Source: Tipula vernalis
Taxonomy: Eukaryota; Arthropoda; Insecta; Diptera; Tipulidae
NCBI GenBank assembly: GCA_958295665.1
Contig: OY282558.1
Location: 117,294,838 to 117,358,837 of the forward strand
Direction of reading: 5' to 3'
Length of the DNA stretch: 64,000 nt
Under the pieces are notes generated by a model, which did no database searches, was not told the DNA's origin, and was given only the letters and a program-made list of their open reading frames with translations. Of this stretch, positions 1 to 10,445 are shown one piece after another (position 1 is the first letter of the stretch; each line of letters starts with the position of its first letter). The position numbers and the translations under genes are program-made.

Positions 1-590
1 AAAGTGTTAACTAAACTCAAAGCAGATGATGCAGTATACGTAAAACGATATTCAAGGAAATAGGTTATATCTCGTAGAAACGAATTTTTGGTATGTGGAA
101 AAGACACCAAAACCAGATTCGTCCCAGCATTTCAGTTTCGAGATAGTAACAAAGTCATTCAATTCGACAGTTTCAATCATAAAAAAGAAATGGAGACGTT
201 ACTCATAGAGAGTCCGGTTGTGCATAGGGTCTTCCAAGCATTCCGGAGGATTGGAGAACCATCGAAATCATTTATAATTTTCTAAATTTGAGAAGGAGGA
301 ACTGTTATAACTGATATATTTTTCATTTTATTAACAACTATACTTTATACTATTTTACCCTAATACCTTACTTTCATTTTTAAATGTGAAACACACTAAT
401 CTGTATCAATAAAAGTGTTCTATATTATTTGCACAATTACTTTTATCATTCCAATGTCTAACGTTACTCAATAAATTCGCATGTTAATTGTAGTAATCCA
501 ATTTATGTACAATTCAAATAAAGTTATGAAGTTTTACTTTTATATAACTTGATAAATAGAAAAGAAACGATCCAAGTCCAGGGTCAAGAT
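1..590. other. Unassigned AT-rich stretch with a short open frame
   Basis: An open frame covers about 88-285 on the plus strand (roughly 65 codons). Its peptide has the phrases FVPAFQFRDSN and MEMETLLIE-like acidic stretches, but I do not recognise it. It lies just before Ty3/gypsy pol debris in the same orientation, so it may be retroelement coding debris; that is inference only. 300-590 is plain AT-rich sequence. Confidence 0.2.
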
Positions 591-599
591 AGATTTCAC

Positions 600-1190
600 G
601 TGTTCAGATGAATGCCAAGAATCTTTCCTTAAGGTAAACATCTTTTGGCATAACCGCAACATAACTAGAGTTTTTCCAGTGGACAATGCAGTATTTAACT
701 ACCGATGCATCGAATAGTACAGTCGTTGCTGTTTTACAGCAGTCTCATAATAATTCTTGGAAGCCTCTTGCCTTCTTTTCTAAAATACTCAAGCTAACTG
801 AAGCTAGTTATTGTGCTTTTGACTCATGAATGAGTTAAGAATAATCAACAATAAATTTATCGATAGATCCTCAAAAATTCGACTTTGTGTAAAATCTGAT
901 TCCAACCTAACAAACTGTTATCACAATTAAAATCTCAATCAGATTCTAAAGTCAAAGTAGAATAGTCGACATACTGGACGTAGTAGTCCCGGAACTTATC
1001 CTGAGACAAATATTTTTGGCCGAAAATAAATTTAGATGTTGACCAAAGCATGAGGCAGTCAATATCGACTTACATTTAGGCCAATCCATTCTGACGGCAA
1101 ATGTTACATTTTGACAATAGTCGATCAATACACTCGATGGGCAACTGAGACAATTGCCAAAACATTCGTTTGTGAATACATGTGATCGTT
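600..1190 (+). pseudogene. Ty3/gypsy-type pol remnant (RNase H start and integrase core)
   Basis: Two pieces of a retroelement polyprotein lie in the same orientation. At about 696-830 the translation contains TTDAS, AVLQQS and KPLAFFSK, which is the junction of reverse transcriptase and RNase H in Ty3/gypsy polymerases; a TGA ends it. At about 1081-1182 a different frame gives YILTIVDQYTRWATETIA, the start of the integrase catalytic core, with the first catalytic Asp in IVDQYTRW. Much of RNase H and the zinc-binding domain between them is missing or scrambled, and there are several stops and frame changes. No LTRs were found, so this is old debris and not a functional element. Confidence 0.7.
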
Positions 1191-2338
1191 ATGATCGTCA
1201 CATACTTCAAATTAAATAAATAAACCTCAACAATATGCGATTTTCGAATATGTTTTACACCCCCGCATGACTCTTACAATTAAAACAATGAACGAATGGG
1301 ACATTTAAGGCGGAAACAATTGATTAACATTTTTGATGCTTTATATGTTAAAATGTTTTATTCGTTTCAGCACTCTTACTTTTCTATACTCTTTGGTAAA
1401 ACTAAATTAGAAGGAAATATCTATGAGAATAGAGCAACTATTAACATTTTGCTGGCTCTCGGCGGAGTATACAATACAACATAAAGAACAAGTCGATATT
1501 GTCAGAAGCTACCTAACATAAATTACAAAAAAAACAAAAAAATTACTTTGTAGCTTCGTACAAATCCAGCCGTACAACATAATTAAATTTACAATCAATA
1601 CTATTACTTTTGATAGTAAATCACATCAAGGTAACAATAAACCATTATTCTTTAAAAAGTTATCATACATTAGGTAAACAGCATTGACACAAATATCAAA
1701 CTGAACATATTTTGTGTGTTGCAAAGCGATCGCTATATTTAAAAAATTTGCGAGACTATTTATCTATCGCACAATTATCACCGATCACATTTCTAGCAGC
1801 TAAATCAATTATAAAAGTAGTTAATAGTTATTTAATTAGTTTTAATTAGTACATAAATCAATTATTGAACTTGACTACTATAACATTTTATTACACTTTA
1901 GCGGAAAGAATATTAATAAACATTTTTGTTAAGTTTTTATATAAAATTGGGTCTCGTGATCTTTATTTAACGAGAAAAGTTTGATTGTGGGTACTAGTTA
2001 AATTAGTCTAAAGTTTTTTTTTTTTTTTTTTTTTGAACTGGTGATCTCTAAACATGGTCGTTCTAAAATAAATGCGATCTGTTGACCTACATATAGCAAG
2101 CCGTACTCGTCGTTTTCTTTAAACGGATATGCTTATGCATCATACACGATTATGATTTAATTTCGTACTTTGTACCATAACCGCCCAACTGTATTAATAA
2201 ATTTAACATGTCGCCTACACTATACAGACTAGACCAACCACACCAAGCGAACGAAACATTGATAACATTTTATATGACCTTTAGTAAATGTAAATTTGAG
2301 TAATAATAATATAATGTTTTAAATATACCTAAACATTA
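1191..2338. other. Non-coding AT-rich stretch
   Basis: I see no recognisable gene here. The 62-codon frame at 1296-1484 has no family resemblance. A T homopolymer of about 20 bases lies near 2013-2034. Confidence 0.4.
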
Positions 2339-2344
2339 ACTCAC

Positions 2345-2615
2345 CAATTTTTGGATAGTGTCGGTCAAAATTCAATCTTTTCACTGTATACCGAATATTT
2401 GAAAATTTTAAATCAATTTTTTCACGTTTCGGTAGATTAATCATATAATCATTTTCATTGTTCGGCTGTATAATCGTATTATTATTCCCCTGGGTATAAT
2501 CCAATTCGATTGAATCACCATCGTTCGATATATTTTCAGAACTTGTATTATTGGTGCAACAGGTGAATTTATTTGTTGCTGCTGGCTTATAATTATCTCG
2601 CACCTCTGTAGACAT
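2345..2615 (-). CDS. Candidate first coding exon of an ABCG-type half-transporter
   Basis: ATG is at 2615 (minus strand) and the frame reads 90 codons to a strong 5' splice donor (GTGAGT, genomic 2344-2339). After the donor the frame soon stops, as expected for an intron. The N-terminus (MSTEVRDNYKPAATNKF) is polar and low-complexity. The last third reads NLPKREKIDLKFSNIRYTVK, which resembles the short LP(K/R)R..(V/I)D(L/I).F..(I/L).Y(S/T)V segment preceding the nucleotide-binding domain of ABCG (white/scarlet-like) lipid and sterol transporters. In that family the Walker A motif would follow in the next exon, which would lie beyond the left edge of the window. No Walker motif is visible here, so the family assignment rests on one short segment. 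It could also be an unrelated host exon. It is the strongest host-gene candidate in the window. Confidence 0.5.
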
Positions 2616-3735
2616 TTTTTTAGACGTGCAAAATTTAAAAAAAAAAGACTTTTCAAAAATATATTATAAATTTATTAAACACTTCACAACATATTCACCA
2701 AATCACTATATTTGTAAAACAATTTATTTTATTATTCTATCGCAAAAAAACACACTTCAGTAATTTAATTTCGAATAACTGACATTGAAAATATGTATAC
2801 AGATAAAAATAAAAAAAATTACACATTCAAAAACAATAATAATTTTTGAGCGCTTATACCAGACTGGCGTATTAAACCGTCAATTGTAAACTAATGCAGT
2901 TGCTGTTTCATATCTGTAATGGGAAATTAAAAAAAAATAAAAAATTATTTTATTGTATATACACTCGTAAGAATAATCATATCGCGTATATATTTAGTAT
3001 ACACTTAAATTAACAGTAAATATAATATTGTAATAATTAGTTTACTCTCCATTGTTGATAAGACATTTTGCTATGGAAGATCGCCAGCAAATTTTTATAT
3101 TGCTCTTATAATACGAGTTATTTATATTTTTGCATTGCTGTGTGAGAATACAAATAAAGTTTTTTTGAATACTAATATTGACTTTGTAGCTTAGCGTCAC
3201 ATATTTATAAATTCTTTGTTGTGCATGACTTCCTGTTTGAAGCCTTTAAATGGGCCGTAAACTATTTCGATTTTGTTATCTACTGGTATTATCGCAGGAA
3301 AACGTAATAAGAATTAGTTCCACCCGGTAAATGGATTCACTATTTTATGAACTTGATCTGAACGCTGAAAAATTTTCAAATATTTATTGCTGGTGACATT
3401 ACATAATTCTTTCTGTTAAATTGACAAAATAAATCTTGTTCAACTTTTTACTCTTTCTCCCAATTTTGCTAATTTATAATTTGGTGCTTTATGGTTTTGC
3501 TCAATATATCGTGTCAAAATGAAAAAAATATGAAATGACCGATGTAAATTGTCAAGAAAAGTAGATGTTTGTGTCTTTTAAGGTTTATTATTCGTAATTT
3601 TGATTACGAACTCACATTAACAACTCACATTTTTTTCGGTATTGCTTAATACAAAGCTTAATAAATATTACCATATTACATAATCTAAATCTGTATCCTT
3701 ATACCGGAATTTCCAAACTACATATTGTAACCAAA
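2616..3735. other. Putative 5' flank of the 2345-2615 exon; otherwise featureless
   Basis: Upstream (minus-strand sense) of the candidate first exon. AT-rich, with no protein-coding resemblance seen. No TATA or initiator element stands out enough to call a promoter. Confidence 0.3.
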
Positions 3736-3739
3736 AAGC

Positions 3740-3833
3740 GTTCATAAACTTACATTGTAATTTTCTACCCTGCTAAATGCTACCTTTCTAGCTGTCATTG
3801 TTACAATATCGTTACAATGTAAAGTTTATGAAC
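3740..3833. repeat. Short inverted repeat (21-22 bp arms)
   Basis: The arm at 3740-3760 (GTTCATAAACTTACATTGTA plus one base) is the reverse complement of 3812-3833, with one extra base in the right arm and a loop of about 50 bp. It may be the core of a small foldback element. No flanking duplication was recognised. Confidence 0.6.
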
Positions 3834-3904
3834 ACAATCCAGCAAAGTTTAAATAAAAATGATTTTATTTTCTCCTTTACTTGCGCAAAAATTTAAAATT
3901 CTTC

Positions 3905-3983
3905 CCTTAATGGCGCATACTCGAAAAATAAATTCAGTAACTTTGAGGGTAATTTCGCAACAGAAGAACTTGACGGACATAAA
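3905..3983 (+). pseudogene. Fragment of the PIF/Harbinger second ORF (DNA-binding protein)
   Basis: The translation runs GAYSKNKFSNFEGNF then ATEELDGHK. It matches almost residue for residue the minus-strand exon at 9301-9594, so this is a second copy of the same sequence in opposite orientation. The match ends just after GHK at about 3983, where non-LTR retroelement sequence starts. The retroelement may have inserted into, or joined during duplication with, the Harbinger-type sequence. Confidence 0.7.
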
Positions 3984-4001
3984 CTTTTCTCACTAGCTAG
4001 T

Positions 4002-5351
4002 TTGATAATTTTTTGCCTCTCCCATACCAAGTTAAAAAAACATAATGGTTTTGGCCAACTTAATATTGAAATACAAAGAGTGAATGAAAGGTGTGTGAGA
4101 ACTGTCGATATGAAAGAAATACGCATAAATGGATGGAACAAGGAGATTGAACATTGGTACAAAAAAAAACGAATAGCTTTGCGTGTGTTTAACAGAATAT
4201 GAATGCAGAGAATAGAATTATGTATGGCAGAATGAATGGACGATTGAAAAAAGCTATTCGCAAGGCTAAAAGGATAAGTTGGAGAGAATATGTATCAGAA
4301 ATGACAAATTGGACCCATAACCTTCTTGAAAATGGATATGTTGCGAGTGATAGGAGGGTAAATTGGAAAATGAATAAAATGTTTGAATGGGATGAGTTCC
4401 TAAGAGTGCTGGAAGGTTCCAAATCAACCACTCCAGGAATGAATCGAGTAAGTTATGGAATGATTCAGATGTTGAATACAGAATCCAAAAGGAGTCTACT
4501 AAAAGTACTCAACAAGGTATGGATGGGGTCCAGAATACCAAACGAATGGAAGGAATGCAGAGTGGTGCCTATACCTAAAAGGGATAGAGATCGGAATATG
4601 GCAACGAATTATCGAGATATATGTATGTTAAATATATTTATTAAGTTGTTAAATGGGATGTTGAAAGAGCGGATTGAAATTTTTATTAATGAGAATAATT
4701 CGTTGCCAAAAACAACCTACGGTTTCCGTAAGGGCCACTCTGCTATTGAATGTATTGAGAAGTTTGTGTGGGAAGTGAGAAAGGAGAATAAAAAGGTAGT
4801 TGCGGTTGCATCAAATTTTGAGCAATTTGAAATTTCCAATGAAAGTTTGTGATTGAGTGAAAGATTTCATGTGTGAAAGGAAGGTTATCTTAAAAGGACA
4901 AAATTACAGGTTGGAGGGAGTAGTAAAACTTGGACTACCCCAAGGGAGCAATATATCTCCTACTCTCTTTAACCTGTATACCGCTGCTGTTCACCGGATC
5001 AATGCGACAGAAAAAGTTGTCTTACAATTTGCGGATGATTTTGTTGTAATTGGCAGGGGTCGTCGCATTGATCGAGCAGCGCAGAATGCACAAATAGGAG
5101 TAAATGAAATTATTGAATATCTGTCCAGTTTGAATCTTAAGTTGAATCCGGTGAAATGTGCCATAATGGGTTTCAGAATGAATAACGGAGAGATTGATAT
5201 AAGAATAAATGAACGACGCATTGAGCAAGTTAATGTGTATAGGTATTTGGGAGTATGGATTGATCGACGGTTGAATTTTAGTAGGCATATGAAGTACTTG
5301 GCTGATAATTGTAAGGAACGTTTAAATGTGATCAAAAAAAAGGATGAGTAA
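4002..5351 (+). pseudogene. Non-LTR reverse transcriptase domain, frameshifted
   Basis: Three frames in succession carry it: 4002-4202 (pre-RT linker), 4199-4852 (RT fingers) and 4857-5351 (palm). Visible motifs are TTPGMN, RIPNEWKECRVVPIPKRDRD, NYRDICMLN, TYGFRKGHSAIE, then GLPQGSNISPTLFNLYTAAV, the catalytic FADD box at about 5028-5039, LNLKLNPVKC and YRYLGVWIDRRLNF. The segment that should hold the first catalytic Asp (the LDFEKAFD-like motif A) is absent: the sequence goes from VVAVASNFEQFE straight into KDFMCERKVI, so roughly 40-60 codons were lost near 4820-4860. The domain cannot be active. Open frames on the opposite strand here are shadows. Confidence 0.85.
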
Positions 5352-6629
5352 ACCGAAATGGGGCGCTCACCCTGGAGTGACTAATATGTTGCGAAAGGCA
5401 TTGGTATCCTCCAAAATAGCGTATGGCATTAGTGTGTATGGCGATGAAGCGAAAGGGGCCTTTGGCCAATTGATGAGAGTTGAGAATGCATGTGCGAGGG
5501 TGGTATTGGGTGCGATTAACTCAACCCCAATATACACCATATATTCTGAGATGGGTGAGCTATATCTCAATTTTAAGAGACAGTGGATCACAATGAAAGA
5601 AACTGTACGAATGGTGATTAGAAAGAATGATTTGTTGAAAGAAATGAAGAGAGGATTGGAAAGAGGTAGGCTATATAAAACAACATATAGACTCAGTGTA
5701 ATATCGGAAAACATCGATGCTTTTTCGAGCATCGGAAACAATGGTCCGAACCCCTTACCTCATAATCTGACTCTGTGTATGGAATTGGAGGAATACACCA
5801 AGGGAATGAATGAAACTATGACTAAAAGGATATTTGAGAGAGTGAAAAACCAGTACGGAGAACAGGAAATCGTTTATACAGATGCTAGCGTATGTCATAA
5901 TAGAGTAGGTGTTGGAATATATGTGCCAAGAATGAATGTGGAACGAATCGATGAATGCATCTGTATAATGAATGCTGAAATAATAGCAATGCATGAAGGT
6001 ATTAAGTTGGTTACGAAGGAAGGGAGGAGGAAAATAGAGTGGTATATTGATATTAAATAATGGTGGTGGCAGAGACGGTAACGTGTACGTGGACAAAATT
6101 TTTGAATGGCTTCGATATTTTAATGTGGAGGTAACCATTCAATGGGTTCGAGCCCATAAAAATATCGAGGGGAATGAAAGGGCCGATATGCTTGCAAAAG
6201 GGGTACTTGAATGTGATAATATTAAAAGGTATGACAGGATGGTTGCAAGAGATGTACTTCGAATGTTTCAGGTGAATGTGTGGAATGAATGGATGAATGA
6301 ATATGAGAATTTCAGTAGAATAAAAGGAAAGAAGTACCGTGAATTGTGTAGAACTCCCTTCAAGGACGATTGAAAGAGTCAGATTGAATCATGGTAACTG
6401 GAAAGAGTGTTTGTTTAAACGTCATTTGGTTGAAAGTAATGAATGTGAAACGTGTGGTGTAACCGAGGATATTGAACACATCCTGCTGCACTGTACCAAA
6501 TACAGCAGGAGTAGTGAACATTTCAGTATCCTCAGGAATGCCACCAGTTTGACTGATTGTATGAAAGCAGGGGGATGTGTGTACAAGGAAATATATGAAT
6601 TTATAACAATTAATCGAGTGGATGTATGA
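5344..6629 (+). pseudogene. RNase H domain and C-terminal zinc knuckle of the same non-LTR element
   Basis: After the RT thumb/connection (about 5344-5860, including LRKALVSSKIAYGISVYG), the RNase H domain begins with IVYTDASVCHNRVGVGIYVP (catalytic Asp in YTDAS) near 5870. It continues with NAEIIAMHEG (Glu) and IEWYID (Asp), and after a frame change near 6055 ends with TIQWVRAHKNIEGNERADML (catalytic His/Asp). A further frame at 6339-6629 carries a Cys-rich knuckle, CETCGVTEDIEHILLHC. The motifs themselves are well kept; three frame changes break the reading frame. Confidence 0.85.
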
Positions 6630-6994
6630 ATTAGTTATTGGGATAAAGAGGTAAATCGCTAAAGTTAGTATTATTATTATTCATATTAATATTAATTATT
6701 ATTACGATATAGTATTATTATAACTGGAATTTTGTAAAAAAATTTTTGTTGGCAAGATGGCTCCTAGCTGAATAGAGCTAAGCCTTAAATTTAAAAAAAT
6801 AAAAAAATAAAAAAAAAGGTTTTAGTTTTGCTCTTTATTTTGCTCAATTTATTTTTATTGACATTTCTCAAACTTTAACGTTTCCAAACTATCTTGAACA
6901 AAAATGGCGTGTCGATAACACCTTGCGTCTATTAAGCACAAAAATCGCATACAATCTGTGAGCACCTGCAAAAAAATTGATCTGATTTTTGTGA

Positions 6995-8370
6995 ATAAAA
7001 ATGATTTAGAAAATAAAATTTTGGCGATGGCAGCCACTTTAGCGTATCATACGGTTAAGCATCATCAAAGTTATAAATGTGACAAAGTGTGACTGTTCCA
7101 CAAAATTACATAGGCGTTTATTCAATGACTGGGAAACTGCTGCTAAAAGATCATCAGCCAGAACCAAAACAGAAGCCATAGTAATTCCCTATGTAGGTAT
7201 TTGTACGGATTGGTCGAATCATGGCGCCACTAAAATATTTCCCGTGTTAGTGCAATATTTTGATTCTAAACTGGGGATTCAACATATTCTCATAAATATG
7301 ACCTCTGTAACACATGAAAATCTGAAACAATTTGTGAATTAGTGAGTATCAATTTAGAAAATGGTAACAAGAATTTTTGGTGGAATGGAGAGATGAGGTG
7401 AAAATAATGTATTTTATCGACTAAAGGCTGACTTAAAACGTGATTTAATTAGAGTAGGATACTCAGCACACGTTTTAAATAATTGCGTACAACATGCTTT
7501 AGACAGCCTACCAATTGATCTGGAATCTATTGTACTAAAAATTTATAATTATTTTCATGTGTATACCATCAGGATAGAATCATTAAAGGAGTTTTGAAGC
7601 TTTGTTGATATATACCATTTTAAAACTCGATGGTTATTTTTTCCAGCCATAAACCGAATTTTACAAATTGAAGTGGTATTTCTTATCGCAAAAACAGACG
7701 CCAATAATAATTCAGATATTTTTTAAACCCTTTAAATGAGGCCTGTATCTTTGGTTTACACATTCATTAACGTACATATGTATTCCACTCAAAAATTGAA
7801 GCAATAGAAAAGGAACGGAATTCGGTAATGGAGATTATTGATATTTTGGCAACAGTGGTGTACATTTTAAGGGAAAGGGTAGCAAGTGAGTTTATTCCAA
7901 TCAAAGTGAAAGAAATCATTCAAAAAAATAACGATGAACCAAGAAGTTCCTATTTGAAAGATGAAATAGTTAACGTTTACCAGCGTGGCATAGCCTATTT
8001 GGAAATGTGGACTTCTTCTATGAATGAACCGAAGAATTTCCAGTAGAAATGGAACGATATTGAAGCAACGCTTATTTCAAATGATTCGTTGGTTTTTGAT
8101 CAATGCGTTAATATGAACAATTTTTTGGATGAATTTAACGGAAACGGGTACTTTGGAAATAAACTGTGCTGTGCTACCTCATAAGAATTCCTTTAAATTT
8201 GCAGCTTTTGTTTTGCGATACCATCGCAGAATGCAACAACAGAAAGAATTTGTAGTTTAATGAACGCGCAGTGGACAGATGAACGGAATAGACTATCGAT
8301 ACATCCAGTGAAAAGTTTACTTATGGTTCAGTTTAACTTTAAGGAGTTTACGTGTACTATTTAAATTAAT
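6995..8370 (+). pseudogene. hAT-superfamily-like transposase pseudogene
   Basis: Pieces in several frames follow the order of hAT-like transposases of the BED-finger-less, multi-copy animal type. They are ATLAYHTVKHHQSYKC (about 7030), TDWSNHGATKIFPVLVQYFD (about 7208-7265, the catalytic-Asp region), FRLKADLKRD plus YSAHVLNNCVQHALDSLP and VLKIYNYFHVYT (7410-7570), TRWLFFPAINRIL (about 7630), then an open stretch at 7828-8046. The C-terminal dimerisation region follows (PSQNATTERICSLMNAQWTD at about 8222-8280, then NRLSIHPVKSLLMVQFNF). Stops and frameshifts separate nearly every piece. No terminal inverted repeats or 8-bp duplications were found. Harbinger-type sequence starts immediately downstream. 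Confidence 0.75.
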
Positions 8371-8374
8371 TTGT

Positions 8375-8915
8375 TTCCCTCAACCCACCGCTGAAATGTG
8401 GTTGACCTGTGGAACTTTCCAAATTGCTTAGGAGCTATGGATGGTAAGCATGTAATTATTCAAGTAATATTTGTAAACTTATACGACACCTTATATTGTT
8501 TATTAATTAAATATGTATTCTGTTTGTTATAGGCATTTGGGAATTCTGGCTTGATTTATCGTAATTATAAATACAGCCATAGTGTAATATTATTGCGGTT
8601 TGTGACGCCAACTATAAATTTGCCATAGTGGATATCGGTGCAAGTGGACATAACGGCGATAGCACAATATTCTGGACCACACTGTCACTTTGGGAAAGCC
8701 CTTATGAATGGTAGTAACGAATTATGCTTACCGACACAAGTTTGCTTGCCCAACACATCTGAAGCAGTCCCGCACGTCCTTATAAAGGTCGCAACATAAG
8801 AGTTTCAGCTCAAGCTCAAAATGTGTTTAATTACCGCCTGTCCCGCGCCAGACGTGTAGTGGAAAATACATTCGGAATTTTGGCCGCCATATGGCGTATA
8901 TATTCTTGCTAGTAA
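8375..8915 (+). pseudogene. PIF/Harbinger transposase pseudogene with a preserved intron
   Basis: The translation shows FPQPTAEMW (8380s), WNFPNCLGAMDGKHVIIQ (8410-8463, first catalytic Asp in MDGKH), then, after a 69-nt GT-AG segment (8464-8532), AFGNSGLIYRNYKYSHSVIL. After a one-base frameshift it continues AVCDANYKFAIVDIGASGHN (second catalytic Asp region), and near 8823-8908 [20 protein letters not shown], whose Glu in VENTFGIL is the third acidic residue. This is the DDE nuclease of PIF/Harbinger DNA transposons. Frameshifts, and a small loss between PQPTAEMW and WNFPN, make it a pseudogene. The convergent second Harbinger ORF lies at 9301-9594. Confidence 0.85.
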
Positions 8916-9300
8916 GCCAACTGTGCTTAATATAATGAAAGCCACAGGTGTGCCAGGCTGCGACAAAGATTCGGCCGAAAAACTTTCTTTTTCTACAGTG
9001 AATAGTTTCGGCGTTGCCGAAAATGTATTTTCTCTTGTTATACAAGGTAAATGGAAACTCATTTATAACAAGTATTTATATATTAATAAAATACATACTA
9101 TAGGTACTTTATAACGAGTCCGCTATATGTTTAAAAAAGGAGCAAAAAACAGATCATCAACTAACTAACTTTACATACAATTTTTTTTTATTTTTTTACT
9201 ACTAACTACTCATTGCATAATAACAACCTTATACATCAATTATTTAAATATATATTAATTTAGAAAACAGAACAAGTAATTTTATTGTAATTAAAAATAT

Positions 9301-9594
9301 TTACTGGTCATCACTATCTACTTCAAAAAAACTCATTTCTTTTGAGCATTTAGTTGTTTCGCTTATAATTTTGTATGCACTTCCACTTCTGTCTCGCTGG
9401 CTATCTCTGAGGCGGTAATATTTTTCTTTGAGGCGCCTCCACAATGCCATGCTTTCATTGGAGGTCAGCCCCAAGGCAACCGTTTTATGTCCATCAAGTT
9501 CTTCTGTTGCGAAATTACCATGAAAGTTACTGAATTTATTTTTCGAGTATGCGCCATAACGGCTAAATTTCACGATGCTGTGCACAATATTTTG
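9301..9594 (-). pseudogene. Harbinger-associated DNA-binding ORF (Myb/SANT- or MADF-like), last exon
   Basis: The open frame runs to a stop at 9301. The best start is not an ATG: a clean splice acceptor (TTTTCTGCAG, genomic 9604-9595) precedes codon CAA at 9594-9592, so this is probably a 3' exon. The peptide includes YGAYSKNKFSNFHGNFATEE, then LTSNESMALWRRLKEKYYRL, RSGSAYK and an acidic end (FFEVDSDDQ). PIF/Harbinger elements encode a second, DNA-binding protein that helps the transposase, often transcribed convergently as here. The exon is intact in itself, but no upstream exon was recognised, so functionality is unproven. A second copy of its first third is at 3905-3983 in the other orientation. 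Confidence 0.6.
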
Positions 9595-9599
9595 CTGCA

Positions 9600-10100
9600 G
9601 AAAATGTATGTGATCACTAATTTATTGCCAGTTTTATTGTTTGCGTGAAAAATGCAATGTAAAAATATAAAAGAACGACCATTTTGTGCTTCAAAGTTGG
9701 TCTACTTTTAACAGAAGACATAAAAATAGAATTTGGTTCTGTGACTATGGTGAAATACATACTATGGTATTATGACACTGGCTAAAAAAAGTGCATTAAA
9801 AAAAGTAATACGAGACTAAAAAGTAGACAACACTATTACAAAAAAAAAAAAAAAAAATATTTTACGTTTCTCATCATCTGCAAAAAATATTTTAATTTAC
9901 CTTTATATCTAAGGAAAAATGTCGAAACATTTAAGGTATGACTACCAATTAGAAATTTGCTTCGTTCGATTCTCTAAATTAAAACATTAAAGTCTGTCAA
10001 TCTAAAAGAATTAGGGACGTGAAACGTAAACCTTCATTCTATCCTGCTAGAATTGCAAACTTTCCTACTAGAAAAAAGAATTTTGCTGAATAATACCGTT
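9600..10100. other. Non-coding AT-rich stretch
   Basis: No gene seen. An A run lies at 9838-9857. A short near-palindromic phrase with TACTATGGT twice is near 9746-9770. Confidence 0.4.
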
Positions 10101-10107
10101 ATATATA

Positions 10108-10240
10108 TACCTATGGCCGAATGTGTCGAAAGACCGATTGTCTAATGGCCGAAAGTGTTGAAAGGCGGAATGTCTAAAGGCCGAATGTCGGAAGGCCGAA
10201 TGGCCGAACGTGTAGAAAGGCCGATATGGACGATAGGCCC
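10108..10240 (+). repeat. Left arm of a foldback: degenerate GGCCGAATGTCGAAA minisatellite
   Basis: About nine imperfect copies of a 13-17 bp unit built on GGCCGAATGT(C)GAAA. The array at 11876-12070 is made of the reverse complement of the same unit, so the two are inverted arms. A minus-strand frame through this array (rich in FGHSAFRHSAF) is a by-product of the repeat and not a gene. Confidence 0.85.
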
Positions 10241-10445
10241 AATTTTCACAAAAATTTTCTTCACTTAATTGATTGAAATCAATATTTACACCCATTGAAT
10301 TTATTTCTTATTATAAAATGATTTAAACAAATTGAAAATACGTGCTAGTAAATCCTGTGTATGTAGCAAATTAATGTGATCAAATTTTGTAGGAAAAAAA
10401 AAATTAATTTCTTTTTTTATTATAATTTATTAATTTTTAATTATA

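Larger units (their letters stand above)
3990..6818 (+). mobile_element. 5'-truncated, decayed non-LTR retrotransposon (RT plus RNase H)
   Basis: Its order is end of an endonuclease/linker region, reverse transcriptase, RNase H, C-terminal zinc knuckle, a 3' UTR of about 170 bp, and an A-rich tail (AAATTTAAAAAAATAAAAAA around 6787-6818). The combination of RT, RNase H and a CCHC-type knuckle places it among the RNase H-bearing non-LTR clades (I/LOA-like), though the clade is not resolved by eye. The 5' end is missing: the first recognisable part is the pre-RT linker (NGWNKEIEHWYKKK). At least five frame changes and one deletion make it dead. It abuts a Harbinger fragment on the left and a hAT-like pseudogene on the right. 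Confidence 0.85.

Noticed and set aside
4991..6138. Several minus-strand frames of 88-127 codons
   Set aside because: Antisense shadows of the RT/RNase H coding sequence, whose motifs are clear on the plus strand.
8805..9114. Overlapping frames of 63-85 codons on both strands
   Set aside because: Shadows and flanks of the Harbinger nuclease C-terminus at 8823-8908.
10068..10295. Minus-strand 75-codon frame with FGHSAFRHSAF
   Set aside because: Same cause: translation of the left minisatellite arm.
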